From Darwinibacter acetoxidans_A (lineage in GTDB: Bacteria; Bacillota; Limnochordia; Darwinibacteriales; Darwinibacteriaceae), in the NCBI GenBank assembly GCA_041936745.1, contig JBHGWS010000099.1, positions 1 through 14,782 of the forward strand: a DNA stretch of 14,782 bases, in the 5' to 3' direction. The notes below the pieces were generated by a model that was given only the letters and a program-made list of their open reading frames with translations, did not search any database and was not told the DNA's origin. The position numbers were made by a program, and so were the translations under genes. This document shows, one piece after another, positions 1 through 6,124 of this stretch (positions within the stretch are counted from its first letter, which is position 1; each line of letters opens with the position of its first letter).

Positions 1-7
1 ATAATGT

Positions 8-41
8 AAAACCCCCAGAACCTAATGGTCATGGGGGTTTT
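8..41 (-). terminator. Intrinsic terminator after tRNA-Arg
   Basis: Positions 8-17 (AAAACCCCCA) pair perfectly with 32-41 (TGGGGGTTTT) around a 14-nt loop. Read on the minus strand the hairpin ends in a short T run and starts 4 nt after the CCA end of the tRNA. It is the only terminator-like structure downstream of cysE, so it probably ends both the tRNA transcript and any cysK-cysE read-through. Confidence 0.8.
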
Positions 42-45
42 GGTA

Positions 46-122
46 TGGCCCGCCCGGTAGGACTCGAACCTACGGCCTTCTGATTCGAAGTCAGACACTC
101 TATCCAGCTGAGCTACGGGCGC
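46..122 (-). tRNA. tRNA-Arg, anticodon TCG (reads CGA)
   Basis: The minus strand folds into a 77-nt tRNA with encoded CCA: D stem GCTC/GAGT, anticodon stem TCTGA/TCAGA with loop CTTCGAA (anticodon TCG), T stem GTAGG/CCTAC with loop TTCGAGT. The acceptor stem is GCGCCCG against CGGGCGG. Six pairs form, but positions 1 and 72 are G and G, where related arginine tRNAs have G-C. The first 10 nt overlap the 3' end of cysE, including its TAG stop, which lies at tRNA positions 8-10. A consensus promoter stands 8 nt upstream of the tRNA 5' end. The call is firm; the G-G mismatch may be real or a sequencing error. Confidence 0.96.
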
Positions 123-664
123 CTGGGGATATTATAATCCGCAGGCTGCTTTTTGTCAATTTCCCGCGCCGGCAGCCCCACTACGGTGGTATAAGGGGGG
201 ACATCTTTTAGAACAACTGCGTTGGCCCCGACTTTAGCACCGCGCCCGATGGTTATGGGGCCTAAAATCTTTGCCCCCGCCCCGATCAGAACATCATCTT
301 CCACGGTTGGGTGCCGTTTGGAGTTGGGCTCGCCGCCCAACCCACCCAAAGTGACACCGTGAAACATTGTCACATTATCGCCCACAACAGCCGTTTCGCC
401 AATTACAACTCCCATTCCGTGGTCTATGAAAAGATGGCTCCCAATCACCGCGCCGGGGTGAATTTCAATTCCGGTTACCTTGCGCGCCCTCTGCGAAAGC
501 ATCCTGGCCAAAACGATATACCCTTTCTTATGCAGGCGGTGCGCCAGGCGGTGATAGATCAGGACTCGCAAGCCCGGGTAGCAGAGCACAACCTCACACA
601 AGCTTTTTGCCGCGGGATCCTTGGCCAAAATATTGCGAGCTTCAGACAAGATATACTTAATCAC
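113..664 (-). CDS. cysE: Serine O-acetyltransferase CysE (short form)
   Basis: Transfers acetyl from acetyl-CoA to L-serine, giving O-acetylserine, the substrate of the CysK encoded just upstream; cytoplasmic, first step of cysteine synthesis. The 183 residues comprise a short helical N-terminal part (about 1-60) and a left-handed beta-helix of hexapeptide repeats (about 65-165). The catalytic Asp-His is seen as IDHGMG (D81, H82), followed by VVIGETAVVG and VTLGG; E67 stands where E. coli has Asp143, as is common in Gram-positive forms. The length fits the short Bacillus-like class, which lacks most of the long N-terminal domain of the E. coli enzyme. It starts at GTG, overlapping the cysK TGA by 4 nt (GTGA), which suggests translational coupling. 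The stop codon and last codons lie inside the tRNA-Arg gene. Confidence 0.95.
   Translation of the reverse strand: MIKYILSEARNILAKDPAAKSLCEVVLCYPGLRVLIYHRLAHRLHKKGYIVLARMLSQRARKVTGIEIHPGAVIGSHLFIDHGMGVVIGETAVVGDNVTMFHGVTLGGLGGEPNSKRHPTVEDDVLIGAGAKILGPITIGRGAKVGANAVVLKDVPPYTTVVGLPAREIDKKQPADYNIPRRP
131..159 (-). promoter_or_regulatory. Perfect consensus promoter for tRNA-Arg inside cysE
   Basis: On the minus strand TTGACA (159-154) and TATAAT (136-131) are separated by exactly 17 bp, so all 12 consensus bases match. The expected start point is about 123-124, one or two bases before the tRNA 5' end. The hexamers lie within cysE codons for the C-terminal residues Ile-Asp-Lys and Asp-Tyr-Asn, so the sequence serves as both promoter and coding sequence. 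Confidence 0.88.
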
Positions 665-1584
665 TGCTCTTCTCCGGCAAACAAAGGAGTGGATAAATAT
701 CTTTCGCCCGTATCAGGTAAAACGGTGACGACGTTTTTGCCCGGCCCCAACTTGCGGGCAATCCGCAGGGCGGCAAAAACATTTGCTCCGGCGGAAATGC
801 CGCAGAGAATCCCCTCTTTCGCCCCCAATGCCCTGGTTGTGCTTCGGGCATCTTCATCTTCCACACTGATTATCTCATCAATGACTTCACGCCTTAAAAT
901 CTTGGGTATAAAATTGGCGCCGATTCCTTGGATACCGTGGCTGCCTGCGGCCCCACCGGATAAAAGGGGAGAGAGGGCCGGTTCGACCGCGGCAATAAAC
1001 ACCTTGGGGATTCTCTCTTTTAAATACTTCCCCACCCCGGTGATTGTACCGCCTGTGCCCACCCCCGCTACAAAAGCATCCACTTCACCCGCCATATCCC
1101 GAAAGATCTCCGGCCCCGTTGTCTCGTAATGAGCCCTCACGTTTTCTTCGTTTGCGAACTGATTGGGCATGTAATAGCCTTTTTCTAAGACAAGTTTTTC
1201 TGCAAGCGCAACCGATCCGGACATACCTTCATCACCCGGTGTCAACAGAACTTCGGCGCCAAAAGCCCGGGCGAGGCGCTGCCTTTCCACACTCATAGTA
1301 TCAGGCATGACCAGGATACAGCGGTAACCTTGAGCGGCGGCGAGCATGGCCAAGGCTAACCCGGTGTTGCCGCTGGTTGGTTCAATAATGGTGCCGTTTT
1401 CGGGCAAAAGCCCTTCTTTTTCAGCCGCGCGCACCATATACAAGGCGGGTCTGTCTTTAACGCTGCCCGCGGGGTTTTGTGATTCCAGCTTAACCCAAAC
1501 TTGCGCAGCTGCAGCCGGCTGCAGAAAATTTAAAGGTACTAAAGGGGTGTTCCCCACTGTTTCGTCTATACCGGTAAATTTCAT
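661..1584 (-). CDS. cysK: O-acetylserine sulfhydrylase (cysteine synthase A)
   Basis: Pyridoxal-phosphate enzyme that makes cysteine from O-acetylserine and sulfide; cytoplasmic, normally able to form the cysteine synthase complex with CysE. It is 307 aa, usual for the family. The PLP lysine is K43 in NPAGSVKDR, the substrate loop is TSGNTG (70-75), the PLP-phosphate loop is GVGTGGT (174-180) and the conserved GISAGAN lies near 263. The loop usually written GMKG reads GMSG here. ATG start with a GAGGGA-type ribosome site about 7 nt upstream. First gene of a cysK-cysE unit with its own promoter at 1620-1648. The untranslated leader is only about 30 nt, so no T-box or other riboswitch can fit. 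CysM is possible but the motif set and operon favour CysK. Confidence 0.95.
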   Translation of the reverse strand: MKFTGIDETVGNTPLVPLNFLQPAAAAQVWVKLESQNPAGSVKDRPALYMVRAAEKEGLLPENGTIIEPTSGNTGLALAMLAAAQGYRCILVMPDTMSVERQRLARAFGAEVLLTPGDEGMSGSVALAEKLVLEKGYYMPNQFANEENVRAHYETTGPEIFRDMAGEVDAFVAGVGTGGTITGVGKYLKERIPKVFIAAVEPALSPLLSGGAAGSHGIQGIGANFIPKILRREVIDEIISVEDEDARSTTRALGAKEGILCGISAGANVFAALRIARKLGPGKNVVTVLPDTGERYLSTPLFAGEEQ

Positions 1585-1619
1585 TGCTATCCCTCACAAT
1601 CCCGTAAATGATTAGCTCT

Positions 1620-1648
1620 ATTATACAGAACTATGAGGCATTTGCAAA
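1620..1648 (-). promoter_or_regulatory. Promoter of cysK-cysE
   Basis: Minus-strand TTTGCA (1648-1643) and a perfect TATAAT (1625-1620) are 17 bp apart, about 36 bp before the cysK ATG. The -35 hexamer reuses the last three T residues of the terminator that closes the upstream phn-HAD unit, so terminator and promoter are interlocked. Confidence 0.75.
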
Positions 1649-1685
1649 AAAATACGGCGGCCCGAGCTTTCACCGAAACCGCCGT
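1646..1685 (-). terminator. Intrinsic terminator of the phn-HAD operon
   Basis: On the minus strand ACGGCGG (1685-1679) pairs with CCGCCGT (1660-1654), and the loop itself can form a small TTTC/GAAA hairpin. Seven T residues follow (1652-1646, with one A between stem and run). It starts about 14 nt after the HAD stop codon. Confidence 0.82.
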
Positions 1686-1699
1686 TTGCTTTTTAGCTG

Positions 1700-2521
1700 T
1701 TAGTCGTATAAATCCCTTAGGGACCGCACCACAAGATCCGCCGCCCCCTCCCCATATAAACCGTGGGGGTCAATTAAACAGGTCCGCATGCCCAGCTGCG
1801 CCGCTGGGTAGATATCGTTGAGGTAATTATCGCCCACGGAAAGAAGCAGGTTCAACGGGATTTCCGTCTCCGCCGCCACCTGCTGAAAGACTTTTTCGGC
1901 ATTTTGCGGCTTCTCCGCATCGGGATAGATTTCGGTAAGAACCTTTTCTAGCCCCAAGTTAGCCAATAAGCGGTTTGTATCGGCTAAATCGCTGTTTGTA
2001 ACGACAACCAGCCTCAGCCTGTTTTTAATCTCGGCAAGCCAGGCCGCTAACCCGGGCAGGGGTGTTAAAACCGCTTCCTCTCCCCCTAAATAGTCTTTAG
2101 TTTCTAAATAGGCGTCGTAGGTTTTCTCTAAACCGTAGTGGTAAGCGCAGGCAGTGGGCAGCCACCAGCCATCGCCCAAAGAGATCATGGCCGTCATATC
2201 AAACTGTACAGGCACAGGGTACCTTTCATTTATTTGCGCTTCACTGACTGGCTTGCCCTGCCAATCCCACGCCTTTAAAACCCGGCCGGCGGGGGTTGTT
2301 TCTAAGATTAAATCCCGCCTCCGATCATAAACCCGGCCCAACCTCAAAGTGTGTTTCCCTGCCCAGGCGGATCTCAAATCCTGCCAAAAAAGAGCGCGCT
2401 TTGGTTTGGGCAGCCTCTGGGCCAGGCGCTGCGCAAAATAATGAAAGTGATCTGTATCTTCATATAAAGTGCCGTCTAAATCAAAAACAATGCCAAGTAA
2501 ATTTAAAGCTTCAAACACCAC
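1700..2521 (-). CDS. HAD-superfamily hydrolase, last gene of the phn operon
   Basis: Predicted cytoplasmic phosphatase-type HAD enzyme of 273 aa. The four HAD motifs are complete: DLDGT (nucleophile D14, D16), VVVTNSD (T175), a Lys in EKPQ (K204), and VGDNYLND (D231, D236). A large, Trp-rich cap (about 20-150) sits between motifs I and II, so it belongs to the C1-cap group. It begins with tandem GTG codons only 8 nt after the phnE stop, with AGGTGG overlapping that stop, so it is very probably co-translated with the transporter. Motif I is DxDGT, not the DxAGT of phosphonatase (PhnX), so it should not be named phnX. Release of phosphate from an imported or derived organophosphorus compound is an inference. 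A general phosphatase such as a Gph- or YjjG-like enzyme is the alternative. Confidence 0.85.
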   Translation of the reverse strand: MVFEALNLLGIVFDLDGTLYEDTDHFHYFAQRLAQRLPKPKRALFWQDLRSAWAGKHTLRLGRVYDRRRDLILETTPAGRVLKAWDWQGKPVSEAQINERYPVPVQFDMTAMISLGDGWWLPTACAYHYGLEKTYDAYLETKDYLGGEEAVLTPLPGLAAWLAEIKNRLRLVVVTNSDLADTNRLLANLGLEKVLTEIYPDAEKPQNAEKVFQQVAAETEIPLNLLLSVGDNYLNDIYPAAQLGMRTCLIDPHGLYGEGAADLVVRSLRDLYD

Positions 2522-2529
2522 CAGCCCAC

Positions 2530-3309
2530 CTAAACAATTGATTTTCTAATATAAGCACTGGCGTAGTCAACCAGCGTTACTGCAGCAACAATGACCACCA
2601 GAGACATACCGACAATGGGCCAGCGGCGAAACTGCAGGGCCTGCAGAAGCAAAACCCCAATCCCGCCCGCACCGACTAAACCGAGAGTGCTCGCGGCCCT
2701 CATATTAATCTCAAAGCGGTATAAAGAGGTGGCGATAAACTCGGGCAAAACTTGGGGTAAAATACTGTAGCGCATCACTTCCAAAGAATTGCCCCCCGCA
2801 GAGACTGCCGCCTCTACAGGGCCCCGCTCAATGCCTTCAATGATATCGGCATAGAGCTTGCCCAGCATGCCCGTGGAGTGAACTCCCACCGCCATGAGGC
2901 CTGCCATGGGGCCCGGCCCGTAAGATGCCACAAAAAAGACCGCTAAGATCAATTCAGGAAATGTCCTGATTGCGTTTAAGACCTGCTTGCCGAAGGCAGA
3001 AAGAATTCGGTAGACAGTGACATTTCTGGCGGCCAGAAATCCCAAGGGTACAGCCAAGACACTGCCGATTGTCGTTCCCAACACTGCAATATAAAAAGAC
3101 TGCAGCATGCCTTCTAAGGCGCGGCCCGCCATGGACCAGTCCGGCGGGAACATTGATTTAAAGATCCTGCCTACGGCGGGAAGTCCCCTTTTTATTCGAT
3201 CTAAATCCACTTTAACGCCTGATGCCGCCCAAAAAAAGATATAGGCGGCCAAGACGGCGATAAGCAGCTTTAAAACTGCCCGCCAATAATTTTTGCGGCT
3301 ACCCGCCAT
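2530..3309 (-). CDS. phnE: Phosphonate/phosphite ABC transporter permease PhnE (second copy)
   Basis: Inner-membrane permease of 259 aa. One N-terminal membrane segment (about 10-30) is followed by the BPD_transp_1 domain with about five more. The cytoplasmic EAA loop that contacts the ATPase is seen near 165-190 (EAAVSAGGNSLEVMRY, then LPQVLPEF). The late segment TLGLVGAGGIGVLL is typical of PhnE. Its ATG directly follows the TAA of the preceding phnE (no gap). The two PhnE proteins are similar in layout but clearly diverged, so they probably form a heterodimer. The substrate cannot be fixed by the permease. Confidence 0.93.
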   Translation of the reverse strand: MAGSRKNYWRAVLKLLIAVLAAYIFFWAASGVKVDLDRIKRGLPAVGRIFKSMFPPDWSMAGRALEGMLQSFYIAVLGTTIGSVLAVPLGFLAARNVTVYRILSAFGKQVLNAIRTFPELILAVFFVASYGPGPMAGLMAVGVHSTGMLGKLYADIIEGIERGPVEAAVSAGGNSLEVMRYSILPQVLPEFIATSLYRFEINMRAASTLGLVGAGGIGVLLLQALQFRRWPIVGMSLVVIVAAVTLVDYASAYIRKSIV

Positions 3310-4116
3310 TTATATCAACCTCGCCCTCAATCTCACGCTGAGCTGATCTATTATGACCACAAGTAGAAAAGTGGCAATGATCACCGTGGATGCATTTTGA
3401 TACCTGAATAAATCCAAATAAGTTTTTAGAAGCTGCCCGATCCCGCCGGCGCCGACTAAACCCAACACTGTAGAAACTCTAATGTTAATCTCCAACACGT
3501 AGAGGAAGTAACTGACGTAAACGGGCAGTACCTGCGGCACTACCGCATACATGATATTCTCCGCCTTAGTGGCGCCGCAGGCGGCTAAAGCTTCCGGCGG
3601 GCCCGGATCGATTGCTTCTACACTTTCACTGGTAAGTTTAGCGATGATGGCCAAAGAAAAGACGGCCAAAGCCAGCACACCGCCAAAAGGCCCAAAGCCA
3701 ACCGCAGAAACCAATACCGCGGCATAGAGAAGTTCCGGGATTGTCCTGATTAAATTCATGAGGGCTTTAAAGATAAAATAGGAAATCTTATTCGTATTAA
3801 TATTGTTCGAAGACAAAGCAATTAAGGGGATTGCTAAAACTGCACCTGCCGTGGTCCCCAAAACGGCAATCTGAATGGTTTCGATAAATGCGGGGATAAT
3901 CCGCGGGTAAATTGACCAATTGGGCGGCGTCATATCTTTCATTAATTTCAAAAAGGAAGGGATGCCTTCCCAAAGCAGCCGGAAACTAAAACCGGTCTGC
4001 TTGGCACAAAAAACATAAAAAGCGGCGATAAGCAAAACCGCTGCGGTTTTTAACCCCTTTCGCAGTGAGCTTTGAGGAGGAGCACTTATTTCCTTCGTTT
4101 CAATTCCCCTACCCAT
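3310..4116 (-). CDS. phnE: Phosphonate/phosphite ABC transporter permease PhnE (first copy)
   Basis: Inner-membrane permease of 268 aa with a charged N-terminal tail (about 1-20), one membrane segment (about 23-40), then a BPD_transp_1 domain. The EAA loop is EALAACGATKAENIMY near 176-191, followed by VPQVLPVY; the conserved TVLGLVGAGGIGQLL lies further on. It starts 2 nt after the phnC stop at an ATG, consistent with coupled translation. It should pair with the next permease to form the channel fed by PhnD and powered by PhnC. Confidence 0.93.
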   Translation of the reverse strand: MGRGIETKEISAPPQSSLRKGLKTAAVLLIAAFYVFCAKQTGFSFRLLWEGIPSFLKLMKDMTPPNWSIYPRIIPAFIETIQIAVLGTTAGAVLAIPLIALSSNNINTNKISYFIFKALMNLIRTIPELLYAAVLVSAVGFGPFGGVLALAVFSLAIIAKLTSESVEAIDPGPPEALAACGATKAENIMYAVVPQVLPVYVSYFLYVLEINIRVSTVLGLVGAGGIGQLLKTYLDLFRYQNASTVIIATFLLVVIIDQLSVRLRARLI

Positions 4117-4118
4117 AT

Positions 4119-4883
4119 CTAAGCCCCCCTCAAATCATCGGGTCTGATGGACCGGCCGTAAATGTCCTCAAAGGTCTTTTCGCTCACTTCTGAAGCGGGC
4201 CCGTCAAAGACCAGCTCGCCTTGGCGCAGGCCGATGATTCGCTGGCCGTATTCTTGCGCCAAATCAATAAAATGCAGGTTAATCAAAGTCGTAATATTAT
4301 CTTCCTGATTGATTTTCACCAAATCCCGCATCACCATATGCGATGTGGGCGGATCCAAAGAAGCCACAGGTTCGTCTGCTAAGATTACCTTGGGCCTTTG
4401 GGCCAAAGCCCGGGCAATTCCCACCCTCTGCTGCTGGCCGCCGGAGATCCGGTCTGCCCGCACATAAGCTTTATCTAAAATATCCAACCTTTCCAAGCTG
4501 TCTAAAGCGATCTTCACATCTTCTTTGGGGAAAAGGCCCAATAAAGTCCGCCAAGTGGGCACATACCCTAAGCGGCCCTGCAGGACGTTGCGCAAAACGG
4601 AAGAACGCTTCACCAAATTAAAATCCTGAAAGATCATTCCTACCTTCAGCCGCAGCCTGCGCAGGGCTTTCCCTTTCGCTTTCGTTATACTTTCCCCGTC
4701 CAATAAGACTTCTCCCTCGGTTGGCAGAACCAAATTGTTTAAGCAGCGCAGCATAGTTGATTTGCCTGCACCGCTCAAACCGACAATGACAACGAATTCG
4801 CCATCCTTAATTGTTGTGCTCAAGTTTTTCAAAGCCCGTACCCCGCCGGGATAAGTTACAGATACGTTCTTAAATTCAATCAC
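4119..4883 (-). CDS. phnC: Phosphonate/phosphite ABC transporter ATP-binding protein PhnC
   Basis: ATPase of the transporter, on the cytoplasmic face. With the start chosen here it has 254 aa: Walker A GLSGAGKS (35-42), Q-loop FQDFNLV (Q86), ABC signature ISGGQQQRVG (from about 146), Walker B VILADEP (D170, E171) and a switch His in INLHFIDLA. A GTG at 4892 would add three residues, but the AAGGAG ribosome site touches that codon. The GTG at 4883 lies 8 nt from AAGGAG and gives the usual N-terminus MIEFKNVS, so it is preferred. It sits between phnD and two phnE genes, the normal order for this transporter class. Confidence 0.94.
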   Translation of the reverse strand: MIEFKNVSVTYPGGVRALKNLSTTIKDGEFVVIVGLSGAGKSTMLRCLNNLVLPTEGEVLLDGESITKAKGKALRRLRLKVGMIFQDFNLVKRSSVLRNVLQGRLGYVPTWRTLLGLFPKEDVKIALDSLERLDILDKAYVRADRISGGQQQRVGIARALAQRPKVILADEPVASLDPPTSHMVMRDLVKINQEDNITTLINLHFIDLAQEYGQRIIGLRQGELVFDGPASEVSEKTFEDIYGRSIRPDDLRGA

Positions 4884-4915
4884 CGCTGACACTCCTTCAC
4901 ACCGGGCAGAGGCAA

Positions 4916-4936
4916 AGCGGGGGAGGTTCCCCCGCT
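4916..4936 (-). other. Hairpin between phnD and phnC
   Basis: AGCGGGGGA (4916-4924) and TCCCCCGCT (4928-4936) form a perfect 9-bp stem with a 3-nt loop, in the 80-bp gap between phnD and phnC. No T run follows, so it is more likely a 3'-end stabiliser or partial attenuator that raises PhnD above PhnC and PhnE, as often seen after binding-protein genes. Confidence 0.75.
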
Positions 4937-4963
4937 CCGTTAAACCGCCTGCCGGATCAACAT

Positions 4964-5824
4964 CTAGAACCTTTCATCAATAATTTTGCTCGTACGGCGG
5001 ACAACATCGTATTGGGAACCATCCGCGGGGGCAAAGCCGGTTACATTGTAAAGTGTATCAAAAAGTTCTTTGCCCGCTTCCGTATTACCGATTGTAATAA
5101 ATGCTTGTTGGATTTTACCCACAAGTTCTCTGCTTAAACCGGCCCGGACCCCGACACCGTCATTGGGGATAGGTTCCGTATAGTCTAAGACTTTCACTAC
5201 ATCGAGGATGTCGGGAAACTCATCAATGATATCCGTCCTAACATCGTCAAAGCTGGCAGAGGCATCAAAGTCTCCGTTAATGACACCAATGGCGCCGGCA
5301 TCGTGGGCACCGGCGAAAACATAAGTTAAATCCTTTTCCGGGTCAATGCCGTTTTCCAAAAGGTAGACATAGGGAAATTGGAACCCGCCCGCTGAAGCGG
5401 GATCGACAAAGGCAATTGTTTTCCCTCTCAAATCTTCCAAGGTTTCAATGCCGCTGTCAGCCCGTACGTTAAACTGCGACTTGTAGCTCGTGGCCCCCCT
5501 GCGGACGGACGACAAAATGATCTCAACGCCATGCCTGTCTTCCGCCATAACTAAGGCGGCAGGCCCGAATATACCGATATCGACCTTTTCAGTTCCCATC
5601 GCCTCAATTAGGCCCGTAAAGCTCGTTGCCACATAAGCTTCGACGGGAAGGCCAATCTCTTCTGTCATCATCTCCGCTAAACCGTCCAGGGTAACAATCA
5701 TACGATCTGCTTCCCGCGATGGCACCATACCTAAAACTAATTTGGCCGGGTCAGCACCGGCTGTGACGGGAACAAAAACTAAGCTGATTAAAAGAACTGC
5801 GGCCAACAATAATCTGCGATTCAT
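4964..5824 (-). CDS. phnD: Phosphonate/phosphite-type substrate-binding protein PhnD
   Basis: Extracytoplasmic binding protein of 286 aa for a phosphonate, phosphite or similar oxyanion. The signal peptide is residues 1-24 (two Arg, a long hydrophobic core, cleavage after AGA). There is no lipobox Cys, so it is not predicted to be a lipoprotein. The mature part is PhnD-like: LVLGMVPSREA at the start, DIGIFGPAALV, ATSYKSQFNVRADSG, DLRGKTIAFVDPASAGG and FAGAHDAG. The usual DPxSxSG anion-binding loop reads DPASAGG, so the second Ser is Gly. ATG start with AAGGGGGA about 6 nt upstream. First gene of the operon. Which anion it binds cannot be read from sequence alone. Confidence 0.92.
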   Translation of the reverse strand: MNRRLLLAAVLLISLVFVPVTAGADPAKLVLGMVPSREADRMIVTLDGLAEMMTEEIGLPVEAYVATSFTGLIEAMGTEKVDIGIFGPAALVMAEDRHGVEIILSSVRRGATSYKSQFNVRADSGIETLEDLRGKTIAFVDPASAGGFQFPYVYLLENGIDPEKDLTYVFAGAHDAGAIGVINGDFDASASFDDVRTDIIDEFPDILDVVKVLDYTEPIPNDGVGVRAGLSRELVGKIQQAFITIGNTEAGKELFDTLYNVTGFAPADGSQYDVVRRTSKIIDERF

Positions 5825-5856
5825 GTAAATCCCCCTTAATAATTTACTGCCCTACA

Positions 5857-5875
5857 CATAACAAGAGCCGTTATG
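5857..5875. promoter_or_regulatory. Inverted repeat in the phnD leader
   Basis: CATAAC (5857-5862) and GTTATG (5870-5875) are perfect inverted halves with a 7-nt spacer, 33 bp before the phnD ATG. It could be an operator or a small RNA hairpin. No convincing promoter hexamers for phnD were found in the 300-bp gap to alkA. Confidence 0.35.
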
Positions 5876-6036
5876 CGATTACTTATTCAACACAACCAAG
5901 CACGAATCCTCCAGGTTTATCTACTTCGGGCCACGTCTTTTTTCCTTTAATACGGCACAGCTGCCGGAGGCGAAATGTTGGTTATCCTAAAATTAATCAC
6001 CGCCGCTTTCAGACAATTTTCCCGCCGGAACAAATG

Positions 6037-6065
6037 TTGCCCCCAAGACAGTGCTCGTGTATACT
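6037..6065 (+). promoter_or_regulatory. Promoter of the alkA-like gene
   Basis: TTGCCC (6037-6042) and TATACT (6060-6065) are 17 bp apart, about 60 bp before the start codon. Matches to consensus are 4 of 6 and 5 of 6. Confidence 0.65.
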
Positions 6066-6124
6066 AAAGAAAAGACCTGCGTAAGCCATGGGGCACCACT
6101 CGCAGTTAAGATTGGAGCAAAGAG

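Noticed and set aside
46..122. tRNA-Arg as an integration site for a mobile element
   Set aside because: No integrase, no repeat of the tRNA 3' end and no foreign-looking genes are seen in the window.
311..1129. 272-residue plus-strand open frame
   Set aside because: It runs antisense to cysE and cysK, both complete with all family motifs; its translation is Pro/Ser/Thr-rich shadow sequence with no ribosome site.
1585..1619. T-box or SAM-type riboswitch before cysK
   Set aside because: The promoter leaves a leader of only about 30 nt, too short for either.
1700..2521. Naming the HAD gene phnX (phosphonoacetaldehyde hydrolase)
   Set aside because: Motif I is DLDGT, not DxAGT, and no PhnW aminotransferase gene is nearby.
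4119..4892. phnC starting at GTG 4892
   Set aside because: The AAGGAG site runs directly into that codon; GTG 4883 has an 8-nt spacing and gives the standard MIEFKNVS start.
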